Part shown: positions 50,921 to 62,270 of the stretch, piece after piece
How the letters are laid out: each line of letters starts with the position of its first letter
Position numbering within the stretch: the stretch's first letter is position 1
Source: Colletes latitarsis
Taxonomy: Eukaryota; Arthropoda; Insecta; Hymenoptera; Colletidae
Assembly: GCF_051014445.1 (NCBI RefSeq)
Contig: NW_027488366.1
Location: forward strand, 12,790,001 to 12,854,000
Reading direction: 5' to 3'
Length of the DNA: 64,000 bases
The notes under the pieces: model-generated
What the model saw: only the letters and a program-made list of their open reading frames with translations
The model's database searches: none
Told to the model about the DNA's origin: nothing
Translations under genes and position numbers: made by a program

Positions 50921-53595
50921 TACATTACTACGTGATGCCATCCAGAAAAAGCCCAGGATCTAGCCATCAAGTATGAGAAATATGCGAAAGAATGAGCCTG
51001 ATGAGAGCAAATCCCAGACCTAACCTAGACCTAACATGAATTTTTCTCTAAAATATTGATCGAAACCAGGTTTAATTGACTGTTTCAGTGTGGTCCCACA
51101 TTACTACGTGATACAAACCAGAAAAAACCCAGGATCTGTTCAACAAGTATGTGAAAAACGCGAAAGTATGAGCCTGATGAGGGCAAATCCCAGACATATC
51201 CCAGACCTAACTTGCGTTGTCCTCTAAGATATTCATGGAAACCAGGTTTAATTGACTGTTTCAGTGTGGTCCCACATTACTTCGTGATCCAAACCAGAAA
51301 AAACCCAGGATCCGTTCAACAAGTATGTGAAGAATGCGAAAGTATGAGTCTGATGAGTGAAAATCCCAGGCCTAACCTAGACCTAACATGCGTTATCCTC
51401 AAAAATATTCATCGAAACCTGGTTTAATCGACTGTTTCAGTGTGGTACCACATTACTATGTGATCCAAACCAGAAAATTACCCAGGATCTGTTCAAGGAG
51501 TATGTGAAGTGTGCGAAAGTATGAGTCTGATGAGGTCAAATTTCAGACCTGTCCCAGACCTAACTTGCGTTACCCTCTAAAATATTGATCGAAACTAGGT
51601 TTAATCGACTGTTTCAGTGTGGTACCACATTACTTCGTGATCCAAACCAGAAAAAACCCAGGATCCGTTCAACAAGTATGTGAAGAATGCGAAAGAATGA
51701 GTCTGATGAGTGAAAATCCCAGGCCTAACCTAGACCTAACATGCGTTATCCTCAAAAATATTGATCGAAACCTGGTTTAATCGACTGTTTCAGTGTGGTA
51801 CCACATTACTATGTGATCCAAACCAGAAAATTACCCAGGATCTGTTCAAGGAGTATGTGAAGAATGCGAAAGTATGAGTCTGATGAGTGAAAATCCCAGG
51901 GCTAACATAGACCTAACATGCGTTATCCTCTAAAATATTGATCGAAACCAGGTTTAATCGACTGTTACAGTGTGGTATCACACTACTACGTGACCCAAAC
52001 CAGGAAAAACCCATGATCTGTTCAACAAGTATGTGAAAAACGCGAAAGTATGAGCCTGATGAGGACAAATCCCAGACCTATCCCAGACCTAACTTGCGTT
52101 ATCCTCTAAAATATTGATCGAAACTAGGTTTAATTGACCGTTTCAGTGTGGTACTACATTACTACGTGATGCCATCCAGAAAAAGCCCAGGATCTAGCCA
52201 TCAAGTATGAGAAATATGCGAAAGAATGAGCCTGATGAGAGCAAATCCCAGACCTAACCTAGACCTAACATGAATTTTTCTCTAAAATATTGATCGAAAC
52301 CAGGTTTAATTGACTGTTTCAGTGTGGTCCCACATTACTACGTGATACAAACCAGAAAAAACCCAGGATCTGTTCAACAAGTATGTGAAAAACGCGAAAG
52401 TATGAGCCTGATGAGGGCAAATCCCAGACATATCCCAGACCTAACTTGCGTTGTCCTCTAAGATATTCATGGAAACCAGGTTTAATTGACTGTTTCAGTG
52501 TGGTCCCACATTACTTCGTGATCCAAACCAGAAAAAACCCAGGATCCGTTCAACAAGTATGTGAAGAATGCGAAAGTATGAGTCTGATGAGTGAAAATCC
52601 CAGGCCTAACCTAGACCTAACATGCGTTATCCTCAAAAATATTCATCGAAACCTGGTTTAATCGACTGTTTCAGTGTGGTACCACATTACTATGTGATCC
52701 AAACCAGAAAATTACCCAGGATCTGTTCAAGGAGTATGTGAAGTGTGCGAAAGTATGAGTCTGATGAGGTCAAATTTCAGACCTGTCCCAGACCTAACTT
52801 GCGTTACCCTCTAAAATATTGATCGAAACTAGGTTTAATCGACTGTTTCAGTGTGGTACCACATTACTTCGTGATCCAAACCAGAAAAAACCCAGGATCC
52901 GTTCAACAAGTATGTGAAGAATGCGAAAGAATGAGTCTGATGAGTGAAAATCCCAGGCCTAACCTAGACCTAACATGCGTTATCCTCAAAAATATTGATC
53001 GAAACCTGGTTTAATCGACTGTTTCAGTGTGGTACCACATTACTATGTGATCCAAACCAGAAAATTACCCAGGATCTGTTCAAGGAGTATGTGAAGAATG
53101 CGAAAGTATGAGTCTGATGAGTGAAAATCCCAGGGCTAACATAGACCTAACATGCGTTATCCTCTAAAATATTGATCGAAACCAGGTTTAATCGACTGTT
53201 ACAGTGTGGTATCACACTACTACGTGACCCAAACCAGGAAAAACCCATGATCTGTTCAACAAGTATGTGAAAAACGCGAAAGTATGAGCCTGATGAGGAC
53301 AAATCCCAGACCTATCCCAGACCTAACTTGCGTTATCCTCTAAAATATTGATCGAAACTAGGTTTAATTGACCGTTTCAGTGTGGTACTACATTACTACG
53401 TGATGCCATCCAGAAAAAGCCCAGGATCTAGCCATCAAGTATGGGAAATATGCGAAAGAATGAGCCTGATGAGAGCAAATCCCAGACCTAACCTAGACCT
53501 AACATGAATTTTTCTCTAAAATATTGATCGAAACCAGGTTTAATTGACTGTTTCAGTGTGGTCCCACATTACTACGTGATACAAACCAGAAAAAA
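49877..53595 (+). repeat. 7-mer HOR, 1,234 bp, three tandem copies
   Basis: Three units of seven monomers (7 x 176 plus 2): about 49877-51110, 51111-52344 and 52345-53578. Every rare variant repeats in each, including GTTGTCCTCTAAGATATTCA, CATTACTTCGTGATCC, CAAATTTCAGACCTG, ACTGTTACAGTGTGG, CCAAACCAGGAAAAACCC and ATGAATTTTTCTC. One visible difference is AGTATGGGAAATATG near 53440 against AGTATGAGAAATATG. A related single unit, with small changes such as CAAATTCCAGACC, lies at about 40543-41586. The array ends near 53590, where AAAATCCAGGATCCCTTC replaces AAACCCAGGATCTGTTC. Confidence 0.92.
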
Positions 53596-54294
53596 TCCAG
53601 GATCCCTTCAACAAGTATGTGAAGAATGCGAAAGTATGAGTCTGATGAGTGAAAATCCCAGGCCTAACCTAGACCTAACATGCGTTATCCTCAAAAATAT
53701 TCATCGAAACCTGGTTTAATCGACTGTTTCAGTGTGGTACCACATTACTATGTGATCCAAACCAGAAAATTACCCAGGATCTGTTCAAGGAGTATCTGAA
53801 GAATGCGAAAGTATGAGTCTGATCAGTGAAAATCTCAGGCCTTACCTAGACCTAACTTGCGTTGTCCTCTAAAATAGTGATGGAAACCAGGTTTCATTGA
53901 CTGTTTCAGTGTGGTACTACATTACTACGTGATGCCATCCAGAAAAAGCCCAGGATCTAGCCATCAAGTATGAGAAATATGCGAAGGAATGAGCCTGATG
54001 AGAGCAAATCCCAGACCTAACCTAGACCTAACATGAATTTTTCTCTAAAATATTGATCGAAACCAGGTTTAATTGACTGTTTCAGTGTGGTCCCTCATTA
54101 CTACGTGATCCAAACCAGAAAAAACCCAGGATCCCTTCAACAAGTATGTGAAGAATGCGAAAGTATGAGTCTGATGAGTGAAAATCCCAGGCCTAACCTA
54201 GACCTAACACGCGTTATCCTCTAAAATATTGATCGAAACCTGGTTTAATTGACTGTTTCAGTGTTGTACTTCATTTCTACGTGATGCAATCCAG
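53596..54294 (+). repeat. Four monomers flanking the 7-mer array
   Basis: A, C/A, B and A types with GGATCCCTTCAACAAG, GAGTATCTGAAG and GGTCCCTCATTAC. They look like a shortened, rearranged 7-mer unit: first two and last monomers are present, and the middle is missing. Confidence 0.7.
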
Positions 54295-56028
54295 AAAAAG
54301 CCCAGGATCTAGCCATCAAGTATGAGAAATATGCGAAAGAATGAGCCTGATGAGAGCAAATCCCAGGCCTAACCTAGACCTAACATGAATTTTTCTCTAA
54401 AATATTGATCGAAACCAGGTTTAATTGACTGTTTCAGTGTGGTCCCACATTACTACGTGATCCAAACCAGAAAAAACCCAGGATCCCTTCAACAAGTATG
54501 TGAAGAATGCGAAAGTATGAGTCTGATGAGTGAAAATCCCAGGCCTAACCTAGACCTAACATGAGTTATACTCTAAAATATTGATCGAAACCAGGTTTAA
54601 TCGACTGTTTCAGTGTGGTACCACATTACTATGTGATCCAAACCAGAAAATAACCCAGGATCTGTTCAAGGAGTATGTGAAGTGTGCGAAAGTATGAGTC
54701 TGATGAGTGAAAATCCCAGACCTAACCTAGACCTAACATGCGTTATCCTCTAAAATATTTATCAAGACCAGGTTTAATTGATTGTTTCAGTGTGGTCCCA
54801 CATTACTACGAGATCCAAACCAGAAAAAACCCAGGATCTGTTCAACATGTATGAGAAATATGCGAAAGAATGAGCCTGATGAGAGTAAATCCCAGACCTA
54901 ACCTAGACCTAACATGCGTTATCCTCTAAAATATTTATCAAGGTCAGGTTTAATTGATTGTTTCAGTGTGGACCCACATTACTACGTGATCCAAACCAGA
55001 AAAACCCAGGATCAGTTCAACAAGTATGTGAAGAATGCGAAAGTATGAGTCTGATGAGTGAAAATCCCAGTGCTAACGTAGACCTAACATGCGTTATCCA
55101 CTAAAATATTGATCGAAGCCAGGTTTAATCGACTGCTTCAGTGTGGTATCACACTACTACGTGACCCAAACCAGAAAAAACCCATGATCTGTTCAGCAAG
55201 TATGTGAAAAACGCGAAACTGTGAGCCTGATGTGGGCAAATCATAGACCTAACCCAGACCTAAGATGCGTTGTCCTCTAAAATATTGATGGAAACCAGGT
55301 TTCATTGACGGTTTCAGTGTGGTACCACTTTACTACGTGATCCAATCCAGAAATAGCCCAGGATCTAGCCATGAAGTATGAGAAATATGCGAAAGTAAGA
55401 GCCTGATGAGGGCAAATCCTAGACCTATCCCAGACGTAACTTGCGTTATCCTCTAAAATATTGATCGAAACCAGGTTTAATTGACTGTTTCAGCGTGGTA
55501 CCACATTACTACGTGATACAATCCAGAAACAGCCCAGGATCTAGCCATGAAGTATGAGAAATATGTGAAAGTATGAGCCTGATGAGGGCAAATCCAAGAC
55601 CTAACCCAGACCTAACATGCGTTATCCTCTAAAATGTTTATCAAGACCAGGTTTAATTGATTGTTTCAGTGTGGTCCCACATTAGTACGTGATCCGAACC
55701 AGAAAAAACCCAGGATCTGTTCAACAAGTATGTGAAGAATGCGAAAGTGTGAGTCTGATGAGGGCAAATCCCAGACCTATCCCAGACCTAACTTGCGTTA
55801 TCCTCTAAAATATTGATCGAAACCAGGTTTAATTGACCGTTTCAGTGTGGTACCACATTACTACGTGATCCAAACCAGAAAAAACCCAGGATCCGTTCAA
55901 CAAGTATGTGAAGAATGCGAAAGCATGAGTCTGATCAGTGAAAATCCCAGGCCTAACCCAGACCTAACATGAGTTATACTCTAAAATATTGATCGAAACC
56001 TGGTTTAATCGACTGTTTCAGTGTGGTA
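54295..56028 (+). repeat. 10-mer-scale block, copy 2
   Basis: Partner of 41788-43521 at offset 12,507. It continues past 56028 with monomers that match 36.6-37.3 kb rather than those following copy 1, showing that block borders differ between copies. Confidence 0.83.
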
Positions 56029-56557
56029 CCACATTACTATGTGATCCAAACCAGAAAATAACCCAGGATCTGTTCAACGAGTATGTGAAGTGTGCGAAAG
56101 TACGAGTCTGATGAGGTCAAATCCGAGACCTATCCCAGACCTAGCTTGCGTTATCCTCCAAAATATTGATCGAAACCAGGATTAATCGACTGTTTCAGTG
56201 TGGTCCCACATTACTACGTGATCCAAACCAGAAAAAACCCAGGATCAGTTGAACAAGTATGTGAAGAATGCGAAAGTATGAGTCTGATGAGTGAAAATCC
56301 CAGGGCTAACCTAGACCTAACATGCGTCATCCTCTAAAATATTGATCAAAACCAGGTTTAATGGACTGTTCCAGTGTGGTACCACACTACAACGTGATCC
56401 AAACCTGAAAAAACCCAGGATCTGTTCAACAAGTATGTGAAAAACGCGAAAGTATGAGCCTGATGAGGGCAAATCCCAGACATATCCCAGACCTAACTTG
56501 CGTTGTCCTCTAAGATATTGATGGAAACCAGGTTTAATTGACTGTTTCAGTGTTGTA
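56029..56557 (+). repeat. Three monomers matching 36.6-37.2 kb
   Basis: CTTCAACGAG-type C, GAACAAGTATG-type A and a D monomer with CACTACAACGTGATCC and AAACCTGAAAAAACCC follow in the same order as at about 36656-37184 (offset 19,373). Visible changes include TTTAATGGACTGTTCCAG here against TTTAGTGGACTGTTTCAG there. Confidence 0.75.
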
Positions 56558-57224
56558 CTTCATTACTACGTGATGCAATCCAGAGAAAGCCCAGGATCTA
56601 GCCATCAAGTATGAGAAATATGCGAAAGAATGAGCCTGATGAGAGCAAATCCCAGACCTAACCTAGACCTAACATGCGTTATCCTCTAAAATATTAATCG
56701 AAACCAGGTTTAATTGACTGTTTCAGTGTGGTCCCACATTACTACGTGATCCAAACCAGAAAAAACCCAGGATCCGTTCAACAAGTATGTGAAGAATGCG
56801 AAAGGATGAGTCTGATGAGTGAAAATCCCAGGCCTAACCTAGACCTGACATGCGTTATCCTCAAAAATATTGATCGAAACCTGGTTTAATCGACTGTTTC
56901 AATGTGGTACCACATTACTATGTGATCCAAACCAGAAAATAACCCAGGATCTGTTCAACGAGTATGTGAAAAACGCGAAAGTATGAGCCTGATGAGGGCA
57001 AATCCCAGACATATCCCAGACCTAACTTGCGTTGTGCTCTAAGATATTGATGGAAACCAGGTTTAATTGACTGTTTCAGTGTTGTACTTCATTACTACGT
57101 GATGCAATCCAGAAAAAGCCCAGGATCTAGCCATCAAGTATGAGAAATATGCGAAAGAATGAGCCTGATGAGAGCAAATCCCAGACCTAACCTAGACCTA
57201 ACATGCGTTATCCTCTAAAATATT

Positions 57225-59836
57225 AATCGAAACCAGGTTTAATTGACTGTTTCAGTGTGGTCCCACATTACTACGTGATCCAAACCAGAAAAAACCCAGG
57301 ATCCGTTCAACAAGTATGTGAAGAATGCGAAAGCATGAGTCTGATCAGTGAAAATCCCAGGCCTAACCCAGACCTAACATGAGTTATACTCTAAAATATT
57401 GATCGAAACCTGGTTTAATCGACTGCTTCAGTGTGGTACCACATTACTATGTGATCCAAACCAGAAAATAACCCAGGATCTGTTCAACGAGTATGTGAAG
57501 TGTGCGAAAGTACGAGTCTGATGAGGTCAAATCCGAGACCTATCCCAGACCTAGCTTGCGTTATCCTCCAAAATATTGATCGAAACCAGGATTAATCGAC
57601 TGTTTCAGTGTGGTCCCACATTACTACGTGATCCAAACCAGAGAAAACCCAGGATCTGTTCAACAAGTATGTGAAAAACGCGAAAGTATGAGTCTGATGA
57701 GGTCAAATCCCAGACCAATCCCAGACTTAACTTGCGATATCCTCTAAAATATTGATCGAAACCAGGTTTAGTCGACTGTTTCAGTGTGGTACCACATTAC
57801 TACGTGATCCAAACCAGAAAAAACCCAGGATCTGTTCAACGAGTATGTGAAGTGTGCGAAAGTATGAGTCTGATGAGGGCAAATCCCAGACCTATCCCAG
57901 ACCTAACATGCGTTATCCTCGAAAATATTTATCAAGACCAGGTTTAATTGATTGTTTCAGTGTGGACCCACATTACTACGTGATCCCAACCAGAAAAAAC
58001 CCAGGATCCGTTCAACAAGTATGTCAAGAATGCGAAAGTATGAGTCTGATGAGCGAAAATCCCAGACCTAACCTAGACCTAACATGCGTTATCCTCTAAA
58101 ATATTGATCGAAACCAGGTTTAATTGACCGTTTCAGTGTGGTACCACATTACTACGTGATCCAAACCAGAAAAAACCCAGGATCCGTTCAACAAGTATGT
58201 GAAGGATGCGAAAGTATGAGTCTGATCAGTGAAAATCTCAGGCCTTACCTAGACCTAACTTGCGTTGTCCTCTAAAATATTGATGGAAACCAGGTTTAAT
58301 TGACTGTTTCAGTGTTTTACTTCAACTACGTGATACAATCCAGAAAAAGCAAAGGATCTAGCCATCAAGTATGAGAAATATGCGTAAGAATGAGCCTGAT
58401 GAGAGCAAATCCCAGACCTAACCTAGACCTAACATGCGTCATCCTCTAAAATATTGATCAAAACCAGGTTTAATGGACTGTTTCAGTGTGGTACCACACT
58501 ACAACGTGATCCAAACCTGGAAAAACCCAGGATCTGTTCAACAAGTATGTGAAAAACGCGAACGTATGAGCCTGATGAGGGCAAATCCCAGACATATCCC
58601 AGACCTACCTTGCGTTGTCCTCTAAGATATTGATGGAAACCAGGTTTAATTGACTGTTTCAGTGTTGTACTTCATTACTACGTGATGCAATCCAGAAAAA
58701 GCCCAGGATCTAGCCATCAAGTATGAGAAATATGCGAAAGAATAAGCCTGATGAGAGTAAATCACAGACCTAACCAAGACCTAACATGAATTATTCTCTA
58801 AAATATTAATCGAAACCAGGTTTAATTGACTGTTTCAGTGTGGTCCCACATTACTACGTGATCCAAACCAGAGAAAACCCAGGATCCGTTCAACAAGTAT
58901 GTGAAGAATGCGAAAGTATGAGTCTGATAAGTGAAAATGCCAGGCCTAACCTAGACCTAACATGCGTTATCCTCAAAAATATTGTTCGAAACCTGGTTTA
59001 ATCGACTGTTTCAGTGTGGTACCACATTACTATGTGATCCAAACCAGAAAATAACCCAGGATCTGTTCAACGAGTATGTGAAAAACGCGAAAGTATGAGC
59101 CTGATGAGGGCAAATCCCAGACATATCCCAGACCTAACTTGCGTTGTGCTCTAAGATATTGATGGAAACCAGGTTTAATTGACTGTTTCAGTGTTGTACT
59201 TCATTACTACGTGATGCAATCCAGAAAAAGCCCGGGATCTAGCCATCAAGTATGAGAAATATGCGAAAGAATGAGCCTGATGAGAGCAAATCCCAGACCT
59301 AACCTAGACCTAACATGAATTATTCTCTAAAATATTGATCGAGACCAGGTTTAATCGACTGTTTCAGTGTGGTACCACATTACTACGTGATCCAAACCAG
59401 AAAAAACCGAGGATCAGTTCAACAAGTATGTGAAGAATGCGGAAGTATGAGTCTGATGAGTGAAAATCCCAGGGTTATCCTAGACCTAACATGCGTTATC
59501 CTCTAAAATATTGATCGAAACCAGGTTTAATCGACTGTTTCAGTGTGGTATCACACTACTACGTGACCCAAACCAGAGAAAACCCATGATCTGTTCAACA
59601 AGTATGTGAAAAACGCGAAAGTATGAGCCTGATGAGGGCAAGTCCCAGACCTATCCCAGACCTAACTTGCGTTATCCTCTAAAATATTGATCGAAACCAG
59701 GTTGAATTGACCGTTTCAGTGTGGTACCACATTACTACCTGATCCAAACCAGAAAAAACCCAGGATATCGTTCAACAAGTATGTGAAGGATGCGAAAGTA
59801 TGAGTCTGATCAGTGAAAATCTCAGGCCTTACCTAG
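57225..59836 (+). repeat. Mixed stretch of about 15 monomers
   Basis: Combines pieces of neighbours. 57.3-57.6 kb repeats 55.9-56.2 kb. 57.63-58.1 kb resembles 44.6-44.9 kb. 58.4-58.8 kb repeats the CACTACAACGTG D monomer and its B partner. 59.16-59.6 kb recurs at the right edge of the window (offset 4,404). A 174-bp monomer lies at 58292-58465. Only satellite sequence is present. Confidence 0.75.
58292..58465 (+). repeat. 174-bp monomer with 2-bp deletion
   Basis: Reads GTTTTACTTCAACTACGTG where type B normally has GTTGTACTTCATTACTACG, losing two bases, and also AAGCAAAGGATC for AAGCCCAGGATC. I found no second copy, so it seems private. Confidence 0.8.
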
Positions 59837-62270
59837 ACCTAACTTGCGTTGTCCTCTAAAATATTGATGGAAACCAGGTTTCATTGACTGTTTCAGTGTG
59901 GTACTACATTACTGCGTGATGCAATCCAGAAAAAGCCCAGGATCTAGCCATCAAGTATGAGAAATATGCGAAAGAATGAGCCTGATGAGAGCAAATCCCA
60001 GACCTAACCTAGACCTAACATGCGTTATCCTCTAAAATATTGAGCGAAACCAGGTTTAATGGACTGTTTCAGTGGGGTACCACACTACTTCGTGATCCAA
60101 ACCAGAAAAAACCCAGGATCTGTTCAACAAGTATGTGAAAAACGCGAAACTGTGAGCCTGATGGGGGCAAATCTTAGACCTAACCCAGACCTAAGATGCG
60201 TTATCCTCTAAAATATTTATCCAGACCAGGTTTAATTGACTGTTTCAGCGTGGTACCACATTACTACGTGATCCAAAACAGAAAAAACCCAGGATCAGTT
60301 CAACAAGTATGTGAAAAACGCGAAAGTATGAGCCTTATGAGGGCAAATCCCAGACATATCCCAGACCTAACTTGCGTTGTCCTCTAAGATATTGATGGAA
60401 ACCAGGTTTAATTGACTGTTTCAGTGTTGTACTACATTACTACGTGATGCAATCCAGAAAAAGCCCAGGATCTAGCCATCAAGTATGAGAAATATGCGAA
60501 AGAATGAGCCTGATGAGAGCAAATCCCAGACCTAACCTAGACCTAACATGAATTATTCTCTAAAATATTGATCGAAACCAGGTTTGATCGACTGTTTTAG
60601 CGTGGTACCACATTACTACGTGATACAATCCAGAAACAGCCCAGGATCTAGCCATTAAGTATGAGAAATATGGGAAAGTATGAGCCTGATGAGGGCAAAT
60701 CCTAGACCTAACCCAAACCTAACATGCGTTATCCTCTAAAATATTTATCAAGACCAGGTTTAATTGAATGTTTCAGTGTGGTACAACATTACTACGTGAA
60801 CCAAACCAGAAAAAAACCCAGGATCCGTTCAACAAGTATGTTAAAACTGCGACAGTATGACCCTGATGAGGGCAAATCCCAGGCCTAACCTAGACCTAAC
60901 ATGCGTTGTCCTCTAAAATATTGATGGAAACCAGGTTTAATTGACTGTTTCAGAGTTGTACTTCATTACTACGTGATGCAATCCAGAAAAAGCCCAGGAT
61001 CTAGCCATCAAGTATGAGAAATATGCGAAAGAATGAGCCTGATGAGAGCAAATCCCAGACCTAACCTAGACCTAACACGAATTATTCTCTAAAATATTGA
61101 TCGAAACCAGGTTTAATTGACAGTTTCAGTGTTGTACTTCATTACTACGTGATGCAATCCAGAAAAAGCCCAGGATCTGGCCATTAAGTATGAGAAATAT
61201 GCGAAAGAATGAGCCTGATGAGAGCAAATCCCTGACCTAACCTAGACCTAACATGAATTATTCTCTAAAATATTGATCGAAACCAGGGTTAATTGACTGT
61301 TTTAGTGTGGTCCCACATTACTACGTGATCCAAACCAGAAAAAACCCAGGATCCGTCCAACAAGAATGTGAAGAATGCGAAAGTATGAGTCTGATGAGTG
61401 AAAATCCCAGGCCTAACCTAAACCTAACATGCGTTCTCCTCCAAAATATTGATCGAAACCTGGTTTAATCGACTGTTTCAGTGTGGTTCCACATTACTAT
61501 GTGATCCAAACCAGAAAATAACCCAGGATCTGTTCAACGAGTTTGTGAAGTGTGCGAAAGTATGAGTCTGTTGAGGTCAAATCCCAGACCTATCCCAGAC
61601 CTAACTTGCGTTATCCTCTAAAATATTGATCGAAACCAGGTTTAATTGACCGTTTCAGTGTGGTACCACATTACTACGTGATCCACACCAGAAAAAACCC
61701 AGGATCCGTTCAACAAGTATGTGAAGAATGCGAAAGTATGAGTCTGATGAGTGAAAATCCCAGACATATCCCAGACCTAACTTGCGTTGTCCTCTAAGAT
61801 ATTGATGGAAACCAGGTTGATTGACTGTTTCAGCGTGGTACCACATTACTACGTGATACAATCCAGAAACAGCCCAGGATCTAGCCTTGAAGTATGACAA
61901 ATGTGCGAAAGTAAGAGACTGATGAGGGCAAATCCTAGACCTATCCCAGACCTAACTTGCGTTATCCTCTAAAATATTGATCGAAACCAGGTTTAATTGA
62001 CAGTTTCAGCGTGGTACCACATTACTACGTGATACAATCCAGAATCAGCCCAGGATCTAGCCTTGAAATATGAGAAATATGCGAAAGAATGAGCCTGATG
62101 AGAGCAAATCCCAGACCTAACCTAGACCTAACATGAATTATTCTCTAAAATATTGATCGAAACCAGGTTTAATTGACTGTTTCAGTGTGGTCCCACATTA
62201 CTACGTGATCCAAACCAGAAAAAACCCAGGATCCGTTCAACAAGTATGTGAAGAATGCGAAAGTATGAGT
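59837..62270 (+). repeat. 14-mer-scale block, copy 2
   Basis: Partner of 45217-47650. It diverges at 62271, where GTCCGTTCAGTG replaces GTCTGGTGAGTG. Private changes include a one-base longer A-tract (AGAAAAAAACCC near 60808) and GGTTTGATCGAC near 60582. Confidence 0.86.
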
